The translations under genes were made by a program, and so were the position numbers. From Patella vulgata (Eukaryota > Mollusca > Gastropoda > Patellidae): a stretch of DNA of 64,000 nucleotides. This document shows, piece by piece, positions 1 through 14,800 of this stretch. The notes under the pieces are model-generated. The model did not search any database and was not told the origin of the DNA. It saw only the letters and a program-made list of their open reading frames with translations. How positions within the stretch are numbered: the stretch's first letter is position 1; each line of letters begins with the position of its first letter. The DNA lies in the NCBI RefSeq assembly GCF_932274485.2, contig NC_065886.2:30615501-30679500 (forward strand), read 5' to 3'.

Positions 1-61
1 TCCATAAGTGGAGTATTCTCTGTGACCTCGGCTCTACGATTATTATCATCTGTTGACAAAT
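1..61 (-). CDS. GENE 1 exon 19 (partial): start of region after the CARD array
   Basis: A strong pyrimidine-rich acceptor (tttttcatttttag) is followed by an open phase-1 frame. It reads DLSTDDNNRRAEVTENTPLM up to the window edge. It starts with D-L-S like the CARD exons, but what follows is polar and not CARD-like. It may be a linker or the cytoplasmic C-terminus. Confidence 0.6.
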   Translation of the reverse strand, partial: MCQQMIIIVEPRSQRILHLW

Positions 62-2183
62 CTAAAAATGAAAAACATATAAAAGAATAAAAAATCCTTC
101 CTTTGATTGTAAAATATGTAATTTCTTGTTAGCTTATTCTGATTGTTAATATGTTAAACTTTTATATATTCATCAGATATAAATTACTGAACCTAACAGT
201 ATGCTGTTAAATAAGTTAACATACAAAATATGTTCTGTTAAATTAGGCCATATATGTGTTTTAACAGATATATGCAAGAGCTAAATTGCCTATTGCGCTT
301 GATATAAATCTTACATAATGCACCTTTAACAGATATAAATTATTGAGTATACAAACATACAGCCAACTATGAACATAGTATAGATCATGTCCAGAAATAC
401 ACCAGTGCCAGGCTAAACTGGTTATCTCTGTCAGCTTCCGCTATTGGAGAAAATACCGAATTCGTCATAATGGAGCAAATACTGTCAACAAATCGTTATA
501 TTGGAGCAGATACTGCCAACAAATCGTCATATTGGAGCAGATACTGCCAACAAATCGTCATATTGGAGCAGATACTGCCAACAAATCATCACATTGGAGT
601 AGACACTGTCAACAAATCGTGAGATTGATTGCAAATATGATTACCTATCTACTGGATGAATTAAACTTCCACAATAAAACCAAGTATATTTGAAATATAT
701 TATAGTATGTTTTACAAATAATGAATAAAGTGTAGTAAATATTTACCTGTTTCTAGTTCAACAGCTACTTCAAACAAACCACATGATTTTAATACTTCTA
801 TTATTTTGGGTAAGATATCCTTGCCACGATAACCCAGAATATCAATAAGTTTTATAGCGCCATCTTCTTTACTTCCGTTCAGGATGTTATCAAGATCCTC
901 GTCATCTATGATATTGTAAGCAGCGTTGAGTGCGGCTGTTAATCTGTCCAGATTGTTTTTGAAATGCTCCACCAAGTAATTATAGCGCTCTTCCCATATT
1001 TCATAGTGCTTTGGCTCCATCTTTTCTAAACGAGATATATCTAGAAGGAAAAGTCGTAATCTTATAGACACATTATGGAAGATTAGATAAAGAGCTGGCA
1101 GTTCTCGCTATAATAGTTAGAAACTAGATAATGTAAAGGGGTTATGCTGAAAATTTCCGTCAAATTGCCTCACTCTAAGCCCAGAAAATCTTTTTTCAAA
1201 ATCGATGTAGCCACGATTGTCATTCTTTTGATCATCAATGAACGTTGAACAGCAGATCGGATTCAAATCCAATGATTATGGTCTTTTCATGTTAATAAAT
1301 ATCTAACTAATAGTTTATATAACATTTCAGGCCCAAAGAAAGACCTACAATAGGCAGATTTACCTCTTGCATAATGTAGGGTTAATGGCAAATACATATT
1401 GTTAGATATAAATTTTTGTTTACTATTACAAGGTAACATCTTCGATTTTACACCGAAATGTCAACAAAAATCACCATATAAACGGGGAAAGGGGACAGGA
1501 TGGTGTATTATCACTGGTTATAACAAGGATGGTGTATTATCACTGGTTATAACAAGGATGGTATATTATCACTGGTTATAACACGAATTCACTAACTAAT
1601 GATTTTATTTGTAGCAATCTGAATCAATAAACTACATCATACCTGTTGTTAATTTAGTCGCTACTTCTGTCAGACCACATATTTCCAGTACTTTTATTAT
1701 TTCCGGTAAAGCATCTTTACCACGTTTATCCAACATGTCCACCAGTTTTTTAGCGCAACCAGATTCTTCTTTTGGACGAAGTTCGGTGACGTCATCTTCA
1801 TCAATAATTTCGCTATTCTTCAACTCTTCTATTAACATCGCGTGCTTGTTTCTGAAATTGGTTATTAAAGTATCCTTGTTTTTGTTCCATATTTTAAAGT
1901 GAATATAGTTCATTCGTTCACGTCTGTTTATATCTGAAAATTAAAAATTATATTTGATGAAACATTTGATGAAATATAAGGACTTCTGAAATCTTCTAAT
2001 GAATATACCTCAAGGGTATTGTTGGGGATAAATATTCGAAATGTGTTGCTATAATAAAAAATCATTCATTGATAATGATGAAGCTTTAAATCATGTGAAT
2101 AGTTTTAGTTACAAATCGTAGGAATTTACTGGGCTGTATCGAACCTGTATAACACACGAACGTAAAAGACTCTCACTCACTCT

Positions 2184-2216
<33 letters not shown>

Positions 2217-5200
2217 ATACTGGCTGCACACGTACCCTTTTTAAGCCTCTCCACCACGTCGAAAAGGCCACACCTGTTAAATACTAATAATATTCCAGGC
2301 AAGACGTTTTCACCACGGTTACATAATATATTTTCAAGTTTTTCGGCTCCATTCTCCATTTTTTCCTTTGCGGCATTCTCAGTTTGTTCCCAATCAACCA
2401 TATCAATAATTTCAGCTTTATATAGCTCGCGTGTTAAACACGGCAGGCTGTCTTTCATGTTGTCGGTCAAATAACTTTTGTTCTTTACCCATATTTTATA
2501 GTGCCAGTCAATCATTCTGACACGGCGGGATAAATCTGTAAAAAATATATAATATATTAATTCGATCAGATGGTCATATAGACATTTCCGATGATGGTGA
2601 AGGGATTGTAGATGGTCCTGGAAGGATTTTTCATGGTCTGTCAGGCATTGCAGATGGTCCTGGAAGGTTTTCAGGTGGTGCTGGAAGGATTTCAAAGGGT
2701 GCTGCAGGGATTTCAACTGGTCTTGAAAGGATTTCAAATGGTCTTGAAGGATTCCATATGGTCTTGAAAGGATTCAAGATGATCTAGGAGTGATTTTAGA
2801 TTGTATTATTGGTACTAGGGGGATACAACCCATTCTCTATATTAACATACAGTTCAATATTTTTCTCATATTTTCAAGGAGGACATGTTATTATTTTTGT
2901 TTTGTGCATCAGTACTTCAATAGGCTATTTATGATTAAAAAATAAAAATAAAATGGAATACCTTTCTTTAATTCATCTGCTACATTAGTAAAGCCACATT
3001 CCTCGAATGTATCAATTATCTTTCCTAGAACATCCTCACCACGCTCGCTTAAAATATCTACCAGTTTAACAGCACCTAATCGCCTACCAATCTGTCTGTG
3101 TGAATCAAATTCCTTCATATCAACATCATCTATAATATGTTTTTCTAACAACATTTTAGATACAATATGAAGATTATAATGTATGTTAGTTACTATATAC
3201 GTTCCGTTATTTACCCACACTCGGTAGTCATTATCCTTCATTCTTCCAGTTCTTCGTAAATCTGAAATCATAAAATGCATGTACACCGTATTGATCAGTT
3301 TAAACCAAACTATCTACTTTGAGAATAGATCTCTGTCCTGGTTGACCGACAAATTGAACAAAATAGTGTTCTTATGTAGCTCTAATCCATTTCATACCCT
3401 CTTAGAAAAAATAAACATTTTCAATTTCATTACATACTTAGTATTGTCGACTACAATCGTCGATGTAATCATAATGACACTAGAAAACTTATCAGATAGC
3501 TGGAGAAACTGTAATGCGATTTCAAAAATACACAACATAGTTCTGATAACCCACGACAAGAGATGGGTGGTTTTATAATATATCTTTAACAGAGTAGTAG
3601 ACTTTCCACAGACGTTAGTTTCGTATATGTTCATATTTTGGCTAATGTTTATTTGCCCTTTAAACTTACCCATTTCTAATTTCTTTACAACCTCGCTTAA
3701 AGCTAAATTTGGATCATTTAAAATTTGTATAATCTTCGGTAAAACCGATTCACCACAGCTACACACCATGTCGACAAGTTTATATGCTCCCTTTGATTCA
3801 TTTTCCATTACAATTTTCATGATTTCGGTTCTTTTCCCCTCATCTAAGATGTCATTTTGCACCAGTTTTTCCGTTATATCTGACAGCTTTCCTTTGAAAC
3901 TTTCCATCAGATAGGTTTTATGTTTTATCCACACAATGTAGTGATCATATTTCATTGGTTCACCATCTTGAAAACAAGATAGAATAAATTATAAATCGCA
4001 TGTAAGTAATATATTTTGTGTTTAGTCCACTGACAGCCAAGAGGTACGGTAGTAAGCTTTTGACGAGTAAGCATTATCTGCCAACTAAGGAATATAATTC
4101 AAAATCCAAAAGCAGGCGTTATTCCAGGAATAATTCCTGGTGTATTAAAACGTATTAAACATCATTTCCCCTGTATTAAAAAGTATTAAACATCCCTTTC
4201 CTGTATATTAAAAGATGTTCTTACCTACATTTGCTCGTTCTATTTTATGCAATCCACAAGCTTCTAATGCCAAGTTGATCTTGGGCAAAACGTCTCTTCC
4301 ACGTTGACATAAAATATTTACAAGTTTTATGGCACCTTCGCGTTTACCTATTGCCCTATGTATATCCAAATCTTCCAAATCTCTGGAATCAATTATTTGT
4401 CTTTTCAAGAGTTCCGGTGTTATTTTTGGCAAGGCATTTAATAAGCCTGCCACCAATCCAAGGTAATTCTCTCTCCATAGTTTATAGTCTTCATCCTTCA
4501 TCCTCTCATTTCTTTCAAAATCTGTTTACGGCATTAAAAGATAACAATGTATCGAAATCGTTATAATGTTTAAAATGGAAGATTCTTGTATTGTATCGAT
4601 AATATATTTTGCGAATGCCGGTCTAGTTAAACCAAGATTAACAAATACGAATATACAGATCTATCGACGCGTCACGGTAAAGGCGTGTTTTCACTTGTTT
4701 ATAATAAATAATTCAATTTAAAGTTAAACCAACCTGTTTCTAATTTATGCCCAATTGTTTTAAGTCCACACTTTTTTAAAGATGTTATTATTTTGGGTAG
4801 AACATTCTCGCCTTGTTTAACAAGCAAGTCCATAAGCTGAATTGCGCTATTTCTTTTACTTGCTTTGGCCACATTTTGAAGACTTTCGCTGGTTGTGGCA
4901 TCTATAATATTATCACCCGAAAACTGACGTGCTACCTTATTAGTATCTTTTTGTATTTCATGAAGTAAATCGTTGTTATTCTTTACCCACACTCTATAAT
5001 GTGGATATTTCATAAATCCCACAGGCAACAAATCTGGAACGAAACAAAATACCTTGATGTAGATATTTGGGGGGGGGGGGCAGCCACCTAGACGCACCCT
5101 TCGTGGGCTCACTGCGCCTTGGACAATCGCGAAGTGTGACTACAACACTTTAATATGGAGATCTTCTTGGATCGAGGGCCTGGCAAGGGAAACGTATAGT

Positions 5201-5828
5201 CGTTCGGATGGCGTGCACGTAAAAGATATGTTGGCAGTTGGAAGAAATCTATATAAGAGTAGGCCGTAGCGAGGCTGTCGTAGCACACTGTATTACATTA
5301 AATCCCATCCCATCTCATTTCATTTCATTTTCCTATTTATATATATAGATCCGAATGTCACTTAAAGATTGATGTGCTAACTTATTCTTAAGACAAGCAC
5401 ATTTATTTTCAGTTTAATAATGCCATCAAATTCTATACAATTAGTGTTCGTTCTACTGACCCCATTAACAGTTCTATGGCTATAACATGATTTAGCTAAG
5501 GATAAAATTAACATATTCTGTCTCGTGCACAATATAGAAACACTTTTGAATGAGTAAAATTCAGAATAGCTGTACAGGGTTTGCTACATGATTCTCTGCC
5601 ATGAGATTTGATGTTTATATTTCCCATTAATAACATTGAAAATTGAGTGAACAGAAACCCCGCCATGCACAACACTGAGTGTGTAACAGTACAGTATGAT
5701 ATCTTACCTCCATCCTTCTTCTTTGTACGGTATTCTGTAAATTATAATAACAATTCCATATTTTATAGCGTGTTAATACTGTTATGATAGAAGTGAGAGT
5801 GTGGGTGGGTGGGTGGGTGTGTGTGTGT

Positions 5829-5868
<40 letters not shown>

Positions 5869-8800
5869 ATTAGTATTACAGTAGATACTTTTATTAAAAA
5901 TACAGGGGGAAAGGGGTTTAACGTCGACTCGGCACAAACTAGGTCATTTCGGGAGGAAACTAGCGGCGGGAAGAAACCGGTGGACCCGATAGAAAACCCA
6001 CGAGGCTGGATAGGTGACCATATTCCTTGGTGAGTACAAGCGGGAATTCGAAACATCGCTACTAGACTCAATGACAGATCTTGTGATTTCAACCCCTAGA
6101 CCCCCCCCCGCCCCAACACCTCTATTAAGAATACCAATTTAGTTGATACCTTTCCAATACAATCAATCAAGGATATTCCAGTTTCATCAAACTTCATTCA
6201 TTAGCAAAATATTGCGTTAAAAAATTTAATAACCCTAAACGCAGCCGCTGATCACGAGAAAGACTGACCACAGATTGCTTGTACCTACTATATAAAGTAT
6301 ACGTACTTAACAGATATAGAACCAGGCAAAATATGCCGATTATAACTATCGGAACAACCACTATGGCTGCTATGTGACCAGCAGACAATGAATCCTCTTC
6401 TTTATCAGTCACACCAGGCCTTGCTACATCTTTTTCTGAAATAGTCATTCTAATTTAGAACAATAACTCACTACCGGTGTTTAATAACCATGTAAAATTA
6501 TTTCACGCACTAGTCTAAATAGAAACAGAAACGGAATGGGGTTTAACGTCCTACTGTTCTGTTCCGACTCTAAACAGAAAAAAATTGTAAAAATTGTATA
6601 ACATAGATCCATTGCGATTATCGTTATACGACAGAATGTTCTGTTTTTATCAATTTGTGAGATAAAGCACCAAACAAAAGACAATCTATGTTGGATATTA
6701 AACTGTCGGTCCAACTCCATTTTAGATCTTTTAGCACGAAACTAGGCTAAAAGAAAATCAAATAGGGTTTAACGTTCTTCTGTTCTGCATCAACCCGTTT
6801 AATGAAGAGAGACATATACCATGTAGTGTGCGCACCACTGCGGCCTATTCTTATTTAGAAATCCAACCGCCACTAGACACTTTCCATGCACCACTGACAA
6901 GGGGAAACCACACTGGAAAATACAAAATGACAAACACTACCTTCCAGAATTATGCTGTGACGTTCGCTTGATTGTTTATCGATAAAAGCAATACGACAGA
7001 CATAGTATTTATAACTGAAGTCATCTTTGGTTGTATTGAGTAGTGATAGAGTTATCTGCCCATATATATAACCATTGTCTTCTTCTTTTTCTGTTACATT
7101 ACCACGGATTCTGTTTCCATCATTAACTAGTAGTTTAACTGTCAGTGTCTTATTATAAATGAATCCTATTTGATTATCCTGTACAAAATAAAAAAGTTTT
7201 TTTAGTAGTGATCTTTGAAAACATGAAAAAACGTAGAACTAGAAAAATACAATATTTTTAGATTAGATTTATCGTCAATTAATTATTGTGGCCAACAAGC
7301 ATTTATTTAGCTTGGCTACTGTTCGTTCAACCTGTAGACGTAAGCGATTGGCGTTACAAAATTAACCAATTTAGACGTAGTTGCAATTTTGTGAAGGACG
7401 GGAACTTACGCTGTGCAACACCCTAGAGCTACGCCGGATGTGCTAGAAATGGCTATTTAATTCGCTGCCATGCAGTGTGTGCTATGAGGGCAATTTTGAT
7501 CGTACAGCGGCAGTACGGCCTACTATTTTATCGAATTCTAGCTGTCCAGGGTTCCTTAACGTGGCACAAACTAGGTCATTTTGGGACTATCCCATGGTTC
7601 AGTTTAATTTCAATAATTTGCTTGTACGCAGGGTTTCTTTAACCATGGGGGGAAACTGGAGGACCCGGAGAAACCATTCCACTTGACTCAATGACAGACC
7701 TTAAGGCGGATGTGCACACTGGGCCTCGGGTTTCCGTCACGTCCGAACGACTTTTTTCCTTCCGATAGGGTATGAGGAAATTGTTTCTGTTATAACATAC
7801 CTCTCCGTTTGATCTATTAGAACGAGTCAATATTACCCACAATACAGGAAATTTATACCGAAAAGACCAAACAAATGTAATATTTTCTGTTGGTCGACTT
7901 TTAATCACCCGTTTATCACTAGAAATGTGTGGTACTGAAATACAAAAATATCAAAAAGTGTACGAAAGCCCGCTAATTTTACTTCATAAAATTTTAACAA
8001 GGCAATTAAACTATTTAACAATACGAAATGATATTGGAATTTAATTTACGTATTTTCATTGTACTTTACTTCAGCGGGAGTTTGAATTAATGATTAACAA
8101 GCATAGGAAGAAAATTTAGCGATTGTGAAACACATTAACAAAACGCAATTTTTATGGGAAACAATCAGTTTGTGTTCTGTTAATTGGGAAGACAAAGTGG
8201 CATAATTACAAGTCATATTGGTTACGGCGTTTTCACATGCATCCTAAAGACAATAGTGGGCTATTTATTCAGCTGTTGTGCGATACCCATCTCAGGCAGG
8301 TAATATCTTAAGAAATGGAATGGGGTTTAACGTCCCATTGTTCTGCTCCATAATGTCTTAAGTAACACCAGTTTAAATATGTTAAAAAATAAAAAAAAAA
8401 ATTTGTTTGTTGACTAACAGTCATTGTCATATTTCAAATACGTTGGGGTAATCGGGATCCAAGTACCCCTTGGAACTGTTGAATAGTGGAATTGTGTTTA
8501 CATGATATAAATATGGAATTTGACATTTTGTCAATTGAGTGATCACTACATTTAAAAAGTGTAAAGTGTAAATCTAAGTCTACATACATAATAACAAATA
8601 AAAATGAAATGTGGTTTAACGCCCTACTGATTATCTCCGACTGGGCTAATGAAGTCGGATAACAAATAAAACTTAGCGTTGTGTTTATTTGCTAAATTGT
8701 TTACCCAAATGCAAATGGTGTTCCAGAATAGATGTCCGTGCCCTGCTACACTGCTGTAAACCATTAGTAGTTATAAATATTGATTATTCAGTGAATAAGT

Positions 8801-11800
8801 ACCCAGTTGAGTTGTTTACAGGATGCAAACGAAGGGATTGAACATCGATCCTTGTGGAACACCAAGTGTTTAATTAATTACAATTGTTTTTCTTTTTAGT
8901 TAAAAGACCCTTTATCGTAATTTGTTTGCAGTAGCAAACCCAGCACAGTACGCCCGTTTGTCAGGATAGTCAAGTGGAACTTTAAAACTATGTTCCAGAC
9001 GGATACAGGTTAAAACTTACACTCAGCTAGGAGTTCAATTCCTGACACACTATTAAACAAAATACCACAGAAAACCCGACACTCGTAAAAATGGTCGAAA
9101 TCCTTGTTTGTGACCATTTTTATGGTCATAATGATAGTTTCTTCTTGGTTTGTATTTGATTTGTTGAATACTATTCCATCCGCTTTATATTCAAAACCCC
9201 TTTCAATGGTCCACATACCCAGCTGTGTTTTCTGTAATCATACATATTCATTTTGTTTTTTTGTCTTGTAATAGTATGTTCAAACAACCCTGCCCACTAT
9301 TATAACTATTAACACCCCCCCCCCCCCCAACAAAAAAAACAAAACAAACCCCAAACCCAGACAATCAAGCGACAAAACGAAAAAGGAGACATTGAAAGTC
9401 ATCAGTTGGTTGTAACTATTACCAACCACCCCGCTAATGCCAAACGTGTTGCGGCCATATAAATCAAATTAAGCACGATCGTTACCTACAATAAACGAGT
9501 CGAACTACAACGTCCGTTTAACGAAGTCCAGCAACAACAGGTGAAGTCGCCTAGGGAAAGTTGTATCATTGTAGTTGTTTTTTAACCCTTTCCCTGACAA
9601 CTGGGTGTAATCCACTCGGGAGCTCTGTATTTTTGTAATTACTCGCTTTTCGTTTTTTGGATTTGATATGAACGAAACTCTATCTAATCTTCAAGATAGT
9701 TGTTGTGCATTGCCGGATTGGTTCAATTTATCGAATTTGTATTTTGGTGGAATTTGTGGGGGTTCCATTTTTTTTTCTACAGGGATCAGGTATAAAATAT
9801 TATTCCTATATAATTAGTATACGGGTGTGTTACACCCAGTTGTCAGGGATCGGGTATGAAATATGTTGCAAGGGAAAGGGTTAAATAAAGCTCAGGGTAT
9901 AACATATTTGTAAAATTTCCAACCAATACTACATGTACTGTGATATTCCCACCAACTCACCTTCTTGGTTAGATTGTAGTACCGAGTAAAGATGATCTTG
10001 TTAGCCAACTTTAAACTGTGATATTTCCAAACTAATTCCACGGGCTGGTAAATAGTTGATATAACCGAATTTTGGGATGGCAGCCATTTAAAATCAAAAT
10101 CTGAAACAGAAAAGTATTTTTTTTTTAATTTCATTCAATAATGTGATATTTTTCTATAGAGTAACGTGAAAGCTAATTAAATAATAATAATAATGTTTAT
10201 TTACTTGTTTTATTAAACTATTACGATCTGAACATTTGTCACACAGGCATTTGAAGGGATTAAAATAAAACTTCCTACTACTTCTGGACTATAGTATATA
10301 CAAAGTTTCTCACCGGCCATGTTGTTTCCACGCGTTCAAGATATCATCTCCCAATACTCACTAGTTCTAACACTTCCCGTCGTTTTATTGCCAACGAGAC
10401 ATTATATTGATCATTATTCAGCTTCCGACGTAATTAAATTGGTCATTTTACAGCGTTATTAATTACAAATCAAACTTGAAGCGCTATCACTTGGCGATTA
10501 TCAACTTCGTGGGACCGGAAGTAACACGAAATGAAGCCATTCAAATACGAAGACACAAGACAACGATGAGCAGAGATCAAGTATTTTTCGTACCTATGGC
10601 GTATGATACTCTTATTACATAACCATAGGCTAAGCATAATAATTTTTATTTAATCACATTTAATACTTGACAATATTCTAGTAATAATCTAAGTTTGTAA
10701 TAATCACTATAAATTGTAAAAAATGAGAATTAATAATTGGTTACTATTTTTGCTTTTCAGGACTGCTTTTATAGAAATTCAATGCACTTAATAGTTCAAA
10801 TCATGCCTTTCGAAATCACTATAGCATCCAGTGGAAATACTACTCACTAAGTGCAGTCATTGTTCTAAGGGTTTTTCGTATATTAGTGGAATCACTTACA
10901 TCAGCATGCATAATATATAAACATTTTTTGTTACAATACCATTCAAATCTCATTTTTTAGGGTGTTGTGATTACAAAAACCTGATCAAATCATTGTAATT
11001 ACTCCACAATAAGCTATTCATTAAACATTTGTGTTTATTTCAGGTCAAGTGGTCGTTGATAACATTTTATCAGATTTCATCTTCTTTGATCGTTTGTCAT
11101 TATTAAAACCTAATAAATCATTGTATATACTCCATAACAAGTTATCCACTAATCAATTAATTAATTCGTGTTCATTTTCAGGTAAATTGGTATTATTGAA
11201 TGTTGTTATTAGCATTAAACTTTATAATCTTTAATTAAATTAGATTCCCTTTAGGTACATGTAATTAAGGGGTATCTCTGGTTGGTCAGCATTAACCAAG
11301 TATTGTTGTGTACAATAGTGTACATGTATATATTGCCATATCATATTTTATCATTGCTTGATAATGACTAGAGAATCCTAGTCGAAACGTTGTTCAGTAA
11401 TAAGCAATAATTGTATTCCGTGGAATTGTGACCTGTATACTCTAGTTCAATTACTAAATGGCATTGAAACGATTGATCAGCATTAAGAAGTTTTATTTTA
11501 ACCAATTCAAGTGCCTGTGATTTGTCATTAATTACTTATTCGTTTTTTATTTTCTTTCATTTTAATATTTTACTCCATATTTCATACGTTACCGAACTTA
11601 ATTTCACTTTACATAATTTACTATCATTGTGTCTTGTTCTGAGTGACGGGCAACATGTCACGTGATTATTAATAGTGCCACCAATTTTAATCAGCAATAA
11701 GCAATCAAATATTTAAAGTCCCGATGTGCCATTTACATTTTAGCTAATGTGTCAAAAAGTATGTGCTCAGATTGATTATTTAACATTTAATTAAGAAAAC

Positions 11801-14800
11801 AAAATCACAATACCAACTCTAAATAATGTACCAGCTTGGGTATATTCGGATTTTTAAAAAAAAACTACCAATGAATTTTCCCGTGGGCTTGAATTCAATC
11901 GGATCAGGTTTCTGCGTAACCGATAAATGATGGCGGTGACTTGTTACGCTCGAGCATCATAGATCGATTAATTTACAATTTATCATAACTTTGTAAATAC
12001 TGACCGAAATGAACCATTTTTGTGCTAACATTGCTATTAGAGAATCTAATCCTTATAAGACATATAGAGGTAGATTTATATGGCTATACTACATCTGAAT
12101 TTATTTACATGCTACGTTTCGATACACATACAGATGATGTATCGAAACGTAGCATGTTAATAAATTCAGAAGTAGTATATCCATATAAGTGTTTTTAATT
12201 TATTAGAGAATCAACTTTCACAATATTGTAGTTTGCAAATGATTGCTTAAAATTGCGCACCGGGACCTTAATATTAGAGAACCGAGCAGCGTGCCACTTG
12301 CCTTCCATTAATTCGACAGGTTTTTCGGTTTTCAAGCAATTGTCATTGAATTTTACTTCTATGTTGTAGATATATTTCAGATCATCAATTTTTGTATCTC
12401 GTATAGTAAAATTTACTCTGTACATATCATCATTTCCAGCCTTATCCAAGTTAAACATCATTCTGTTGTCTTCTATAAGAGTTTTCTTGGCACCATTTTC
12501 CCACTGAACAAGATCTTGCTGTAATAAAAATCTGAGTCGTATCTTCAAAGAAATGAAGAACTGGGATTTAACTTTCACACCACACAACACATTTGTTATT
12601 TCTGATTTTATTTCATAATTCGTTTTCGCGTATTGATCGTTAACCGTGAAAGGAAACTGGAAAACCTGATGACAGCCAGTATGATTTACATGCCGGCTAT
12701 TTCATTTAAAAAGAGCGTTTTGCATGCCGCGACACATGACAATACATCAAACAAATCAAATTCAATACACTATATTACACTATAATTATTTCAAAGCAGT
12801 CCTGATTCTTGAAGTCTCTGTGAGTATTTGAAGTGAGAAAGGCGGCTCGCTACCCAGGAGGTCTCGGGTTCGTTCCCAGTGTTGCCGAGAAAGTTCCTCG
12901 GGATTTTCTGACGCGGGTCCCTCTTGTCAGTGGTAGCTTTCGGGATATGTGGGAGAGAGAAAAGGACTTTAACGTCCACTCGACCCAAACTAACATATGG
13001 TTCAATTTTATTTTAATAATTCGCTCGCGCGTCGGGGCCTTTAGCTGTCGGAGGACCCGCAGAAAAGCCACGAGGTTTGACAGACGACCCTGCTCCTTGC
13101 CACGAACCTGCGGGGAATCGAAACCATGCCACTTGACTCAATAACAGACTTTATGATCCAACGCTCACGCATTAACCATTCGGCCACACAAACATTCGGG
13201 ATATAAAATATATAATATACACCCATTCACAGACTTGAATAACCTACCGGTGGTGCACCATTAGTTGAAGGAAGCTTTCTATGTAATCGAATCGTCCTGG
13301 CTGTGACTTTAGTTACAAACGCCCATAGAAGCGTCATGGCTTCTCCAACACGAACATATTTAGTCCTTATCTCATTTTGCCATCGAAAATCTATAAACGT
13401 AAAAAAGGAGTAATAGTGTGAATTTTGTAGAGGTTGAGAGTGATTTGTTTGAGTCATAAGTTTAACCGATAAGGGGTTTTAGAACGATAATAATTCTATA
13501 AAAGCCAGAATAACATGTCATTCATCATGTCTTAATTATACAAACCGTTGCATATTAATGTAGAAATTCTAACACTTGGACCTTGCATTCTTCTTGAATA
13601 CTGCCCATTGTTTATCTCTATAGTGTCGCTATTGTCAGCTTACAATGCCAATAGTGTAACGTCCCTTACTATACAGAACCGATATTGGGGTGGTAGTGTG
13701 AAGTTGCATCGTTTTTTATTATTCGTTTTTCATCAATAACGAATAACGATATGTGTCGCCTCATATTTGCCGTATAACAGGGGAATCGCTGTCTCGGTAT
13801 TCGTTATTTAACGTGTTATTTGGGATTCAAATATGAATAACAAGTTATTCGCCAACAAGGCGAGACTATTGAGATAGCTAACTAATTTAAAGGGCAATAT
13901 TGGTGTCAGTCCTTATCAAATATGTATAGAACTCGTTTAACACAGAGATTATTGCTACGATGGATGCGTTATGAAGATTTCAAGAAAGGGAAGTGACGAA
14001 CGCAAAAGGAAAACACGAGTTACCCTTCTATATAACTGACTGAAGTGACGAGTGATAACAGATACACGGGCAAATTTCTGCTCACCAATAATTCCTTCCA
14101 AAACGAAAAGTTGTTAAATGAGACTGTGGGAGGATATAATAATAATGAATTTATATAGCGCTTCTTATTGTAGAGTTTTTCTACTCGATGGCGCTGAGCT
14201 GCACTGTCACGTTTGGTAGTCATAGTTAAATAAGTGAGTCTTCAAGGATGATTTAAAGGACTCTAATGTTCTGGCTTCCTTTAATGTTGCTGGGAGTTTA
14301 TTCCATTGGATGGGTGCTGCCACTGAAAAAGCCCTATCACCACGGGACAATTTCAAAGTTTTTGGAACGACAAAGTTGATCGAGTTGTTCTTTCTCCACT
14401 GTTGATTTGTATAATATCACTCAGGTAGTCGGGAGCTAAACCATGGATGCATTTGTAAGCGAGGAGTATTAGTTTATATTGAATACGTTTGTTTATGGGC
14501 AGCCAGTGAAGGGATTTTAGCACAGGTGTAATATGGTCGTGGAGTTTTGTTCTGGTGATTACACGCGCAGCAGTATTTGTATCTTTTGTAATGAGCGAAG
14601 AGAAGAAGCTGGAAGTCCGTAAAGTAACGAATTACAATAGTCACATCTAGATGTGATTAAAGAGTTCACTAACAGTTTAGTTGAATCTGTATTTAAGTAT
14701 TTCCGTACACGACCAATGTTGAACAGCTGAAAGCTACCTGCCTTCGATACCACTGCGACTTGTTTCGACATATCAATGGTAGTGTTAAACATAACACCCA

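Noticed and set aside
3279-3914. Plus-strand frames of 95-99 codons
   Set aside because: Antisense to, or overlapping, CARD exons 3 and 4 of GENE 1.
747-5033. DED or Death domain identity for the seven repeats
   Set aside because: The L-x-D-x-L-x-x-x-G stretch and short helix 5-6 turn fit CARD better, though only a profile search can settle it.
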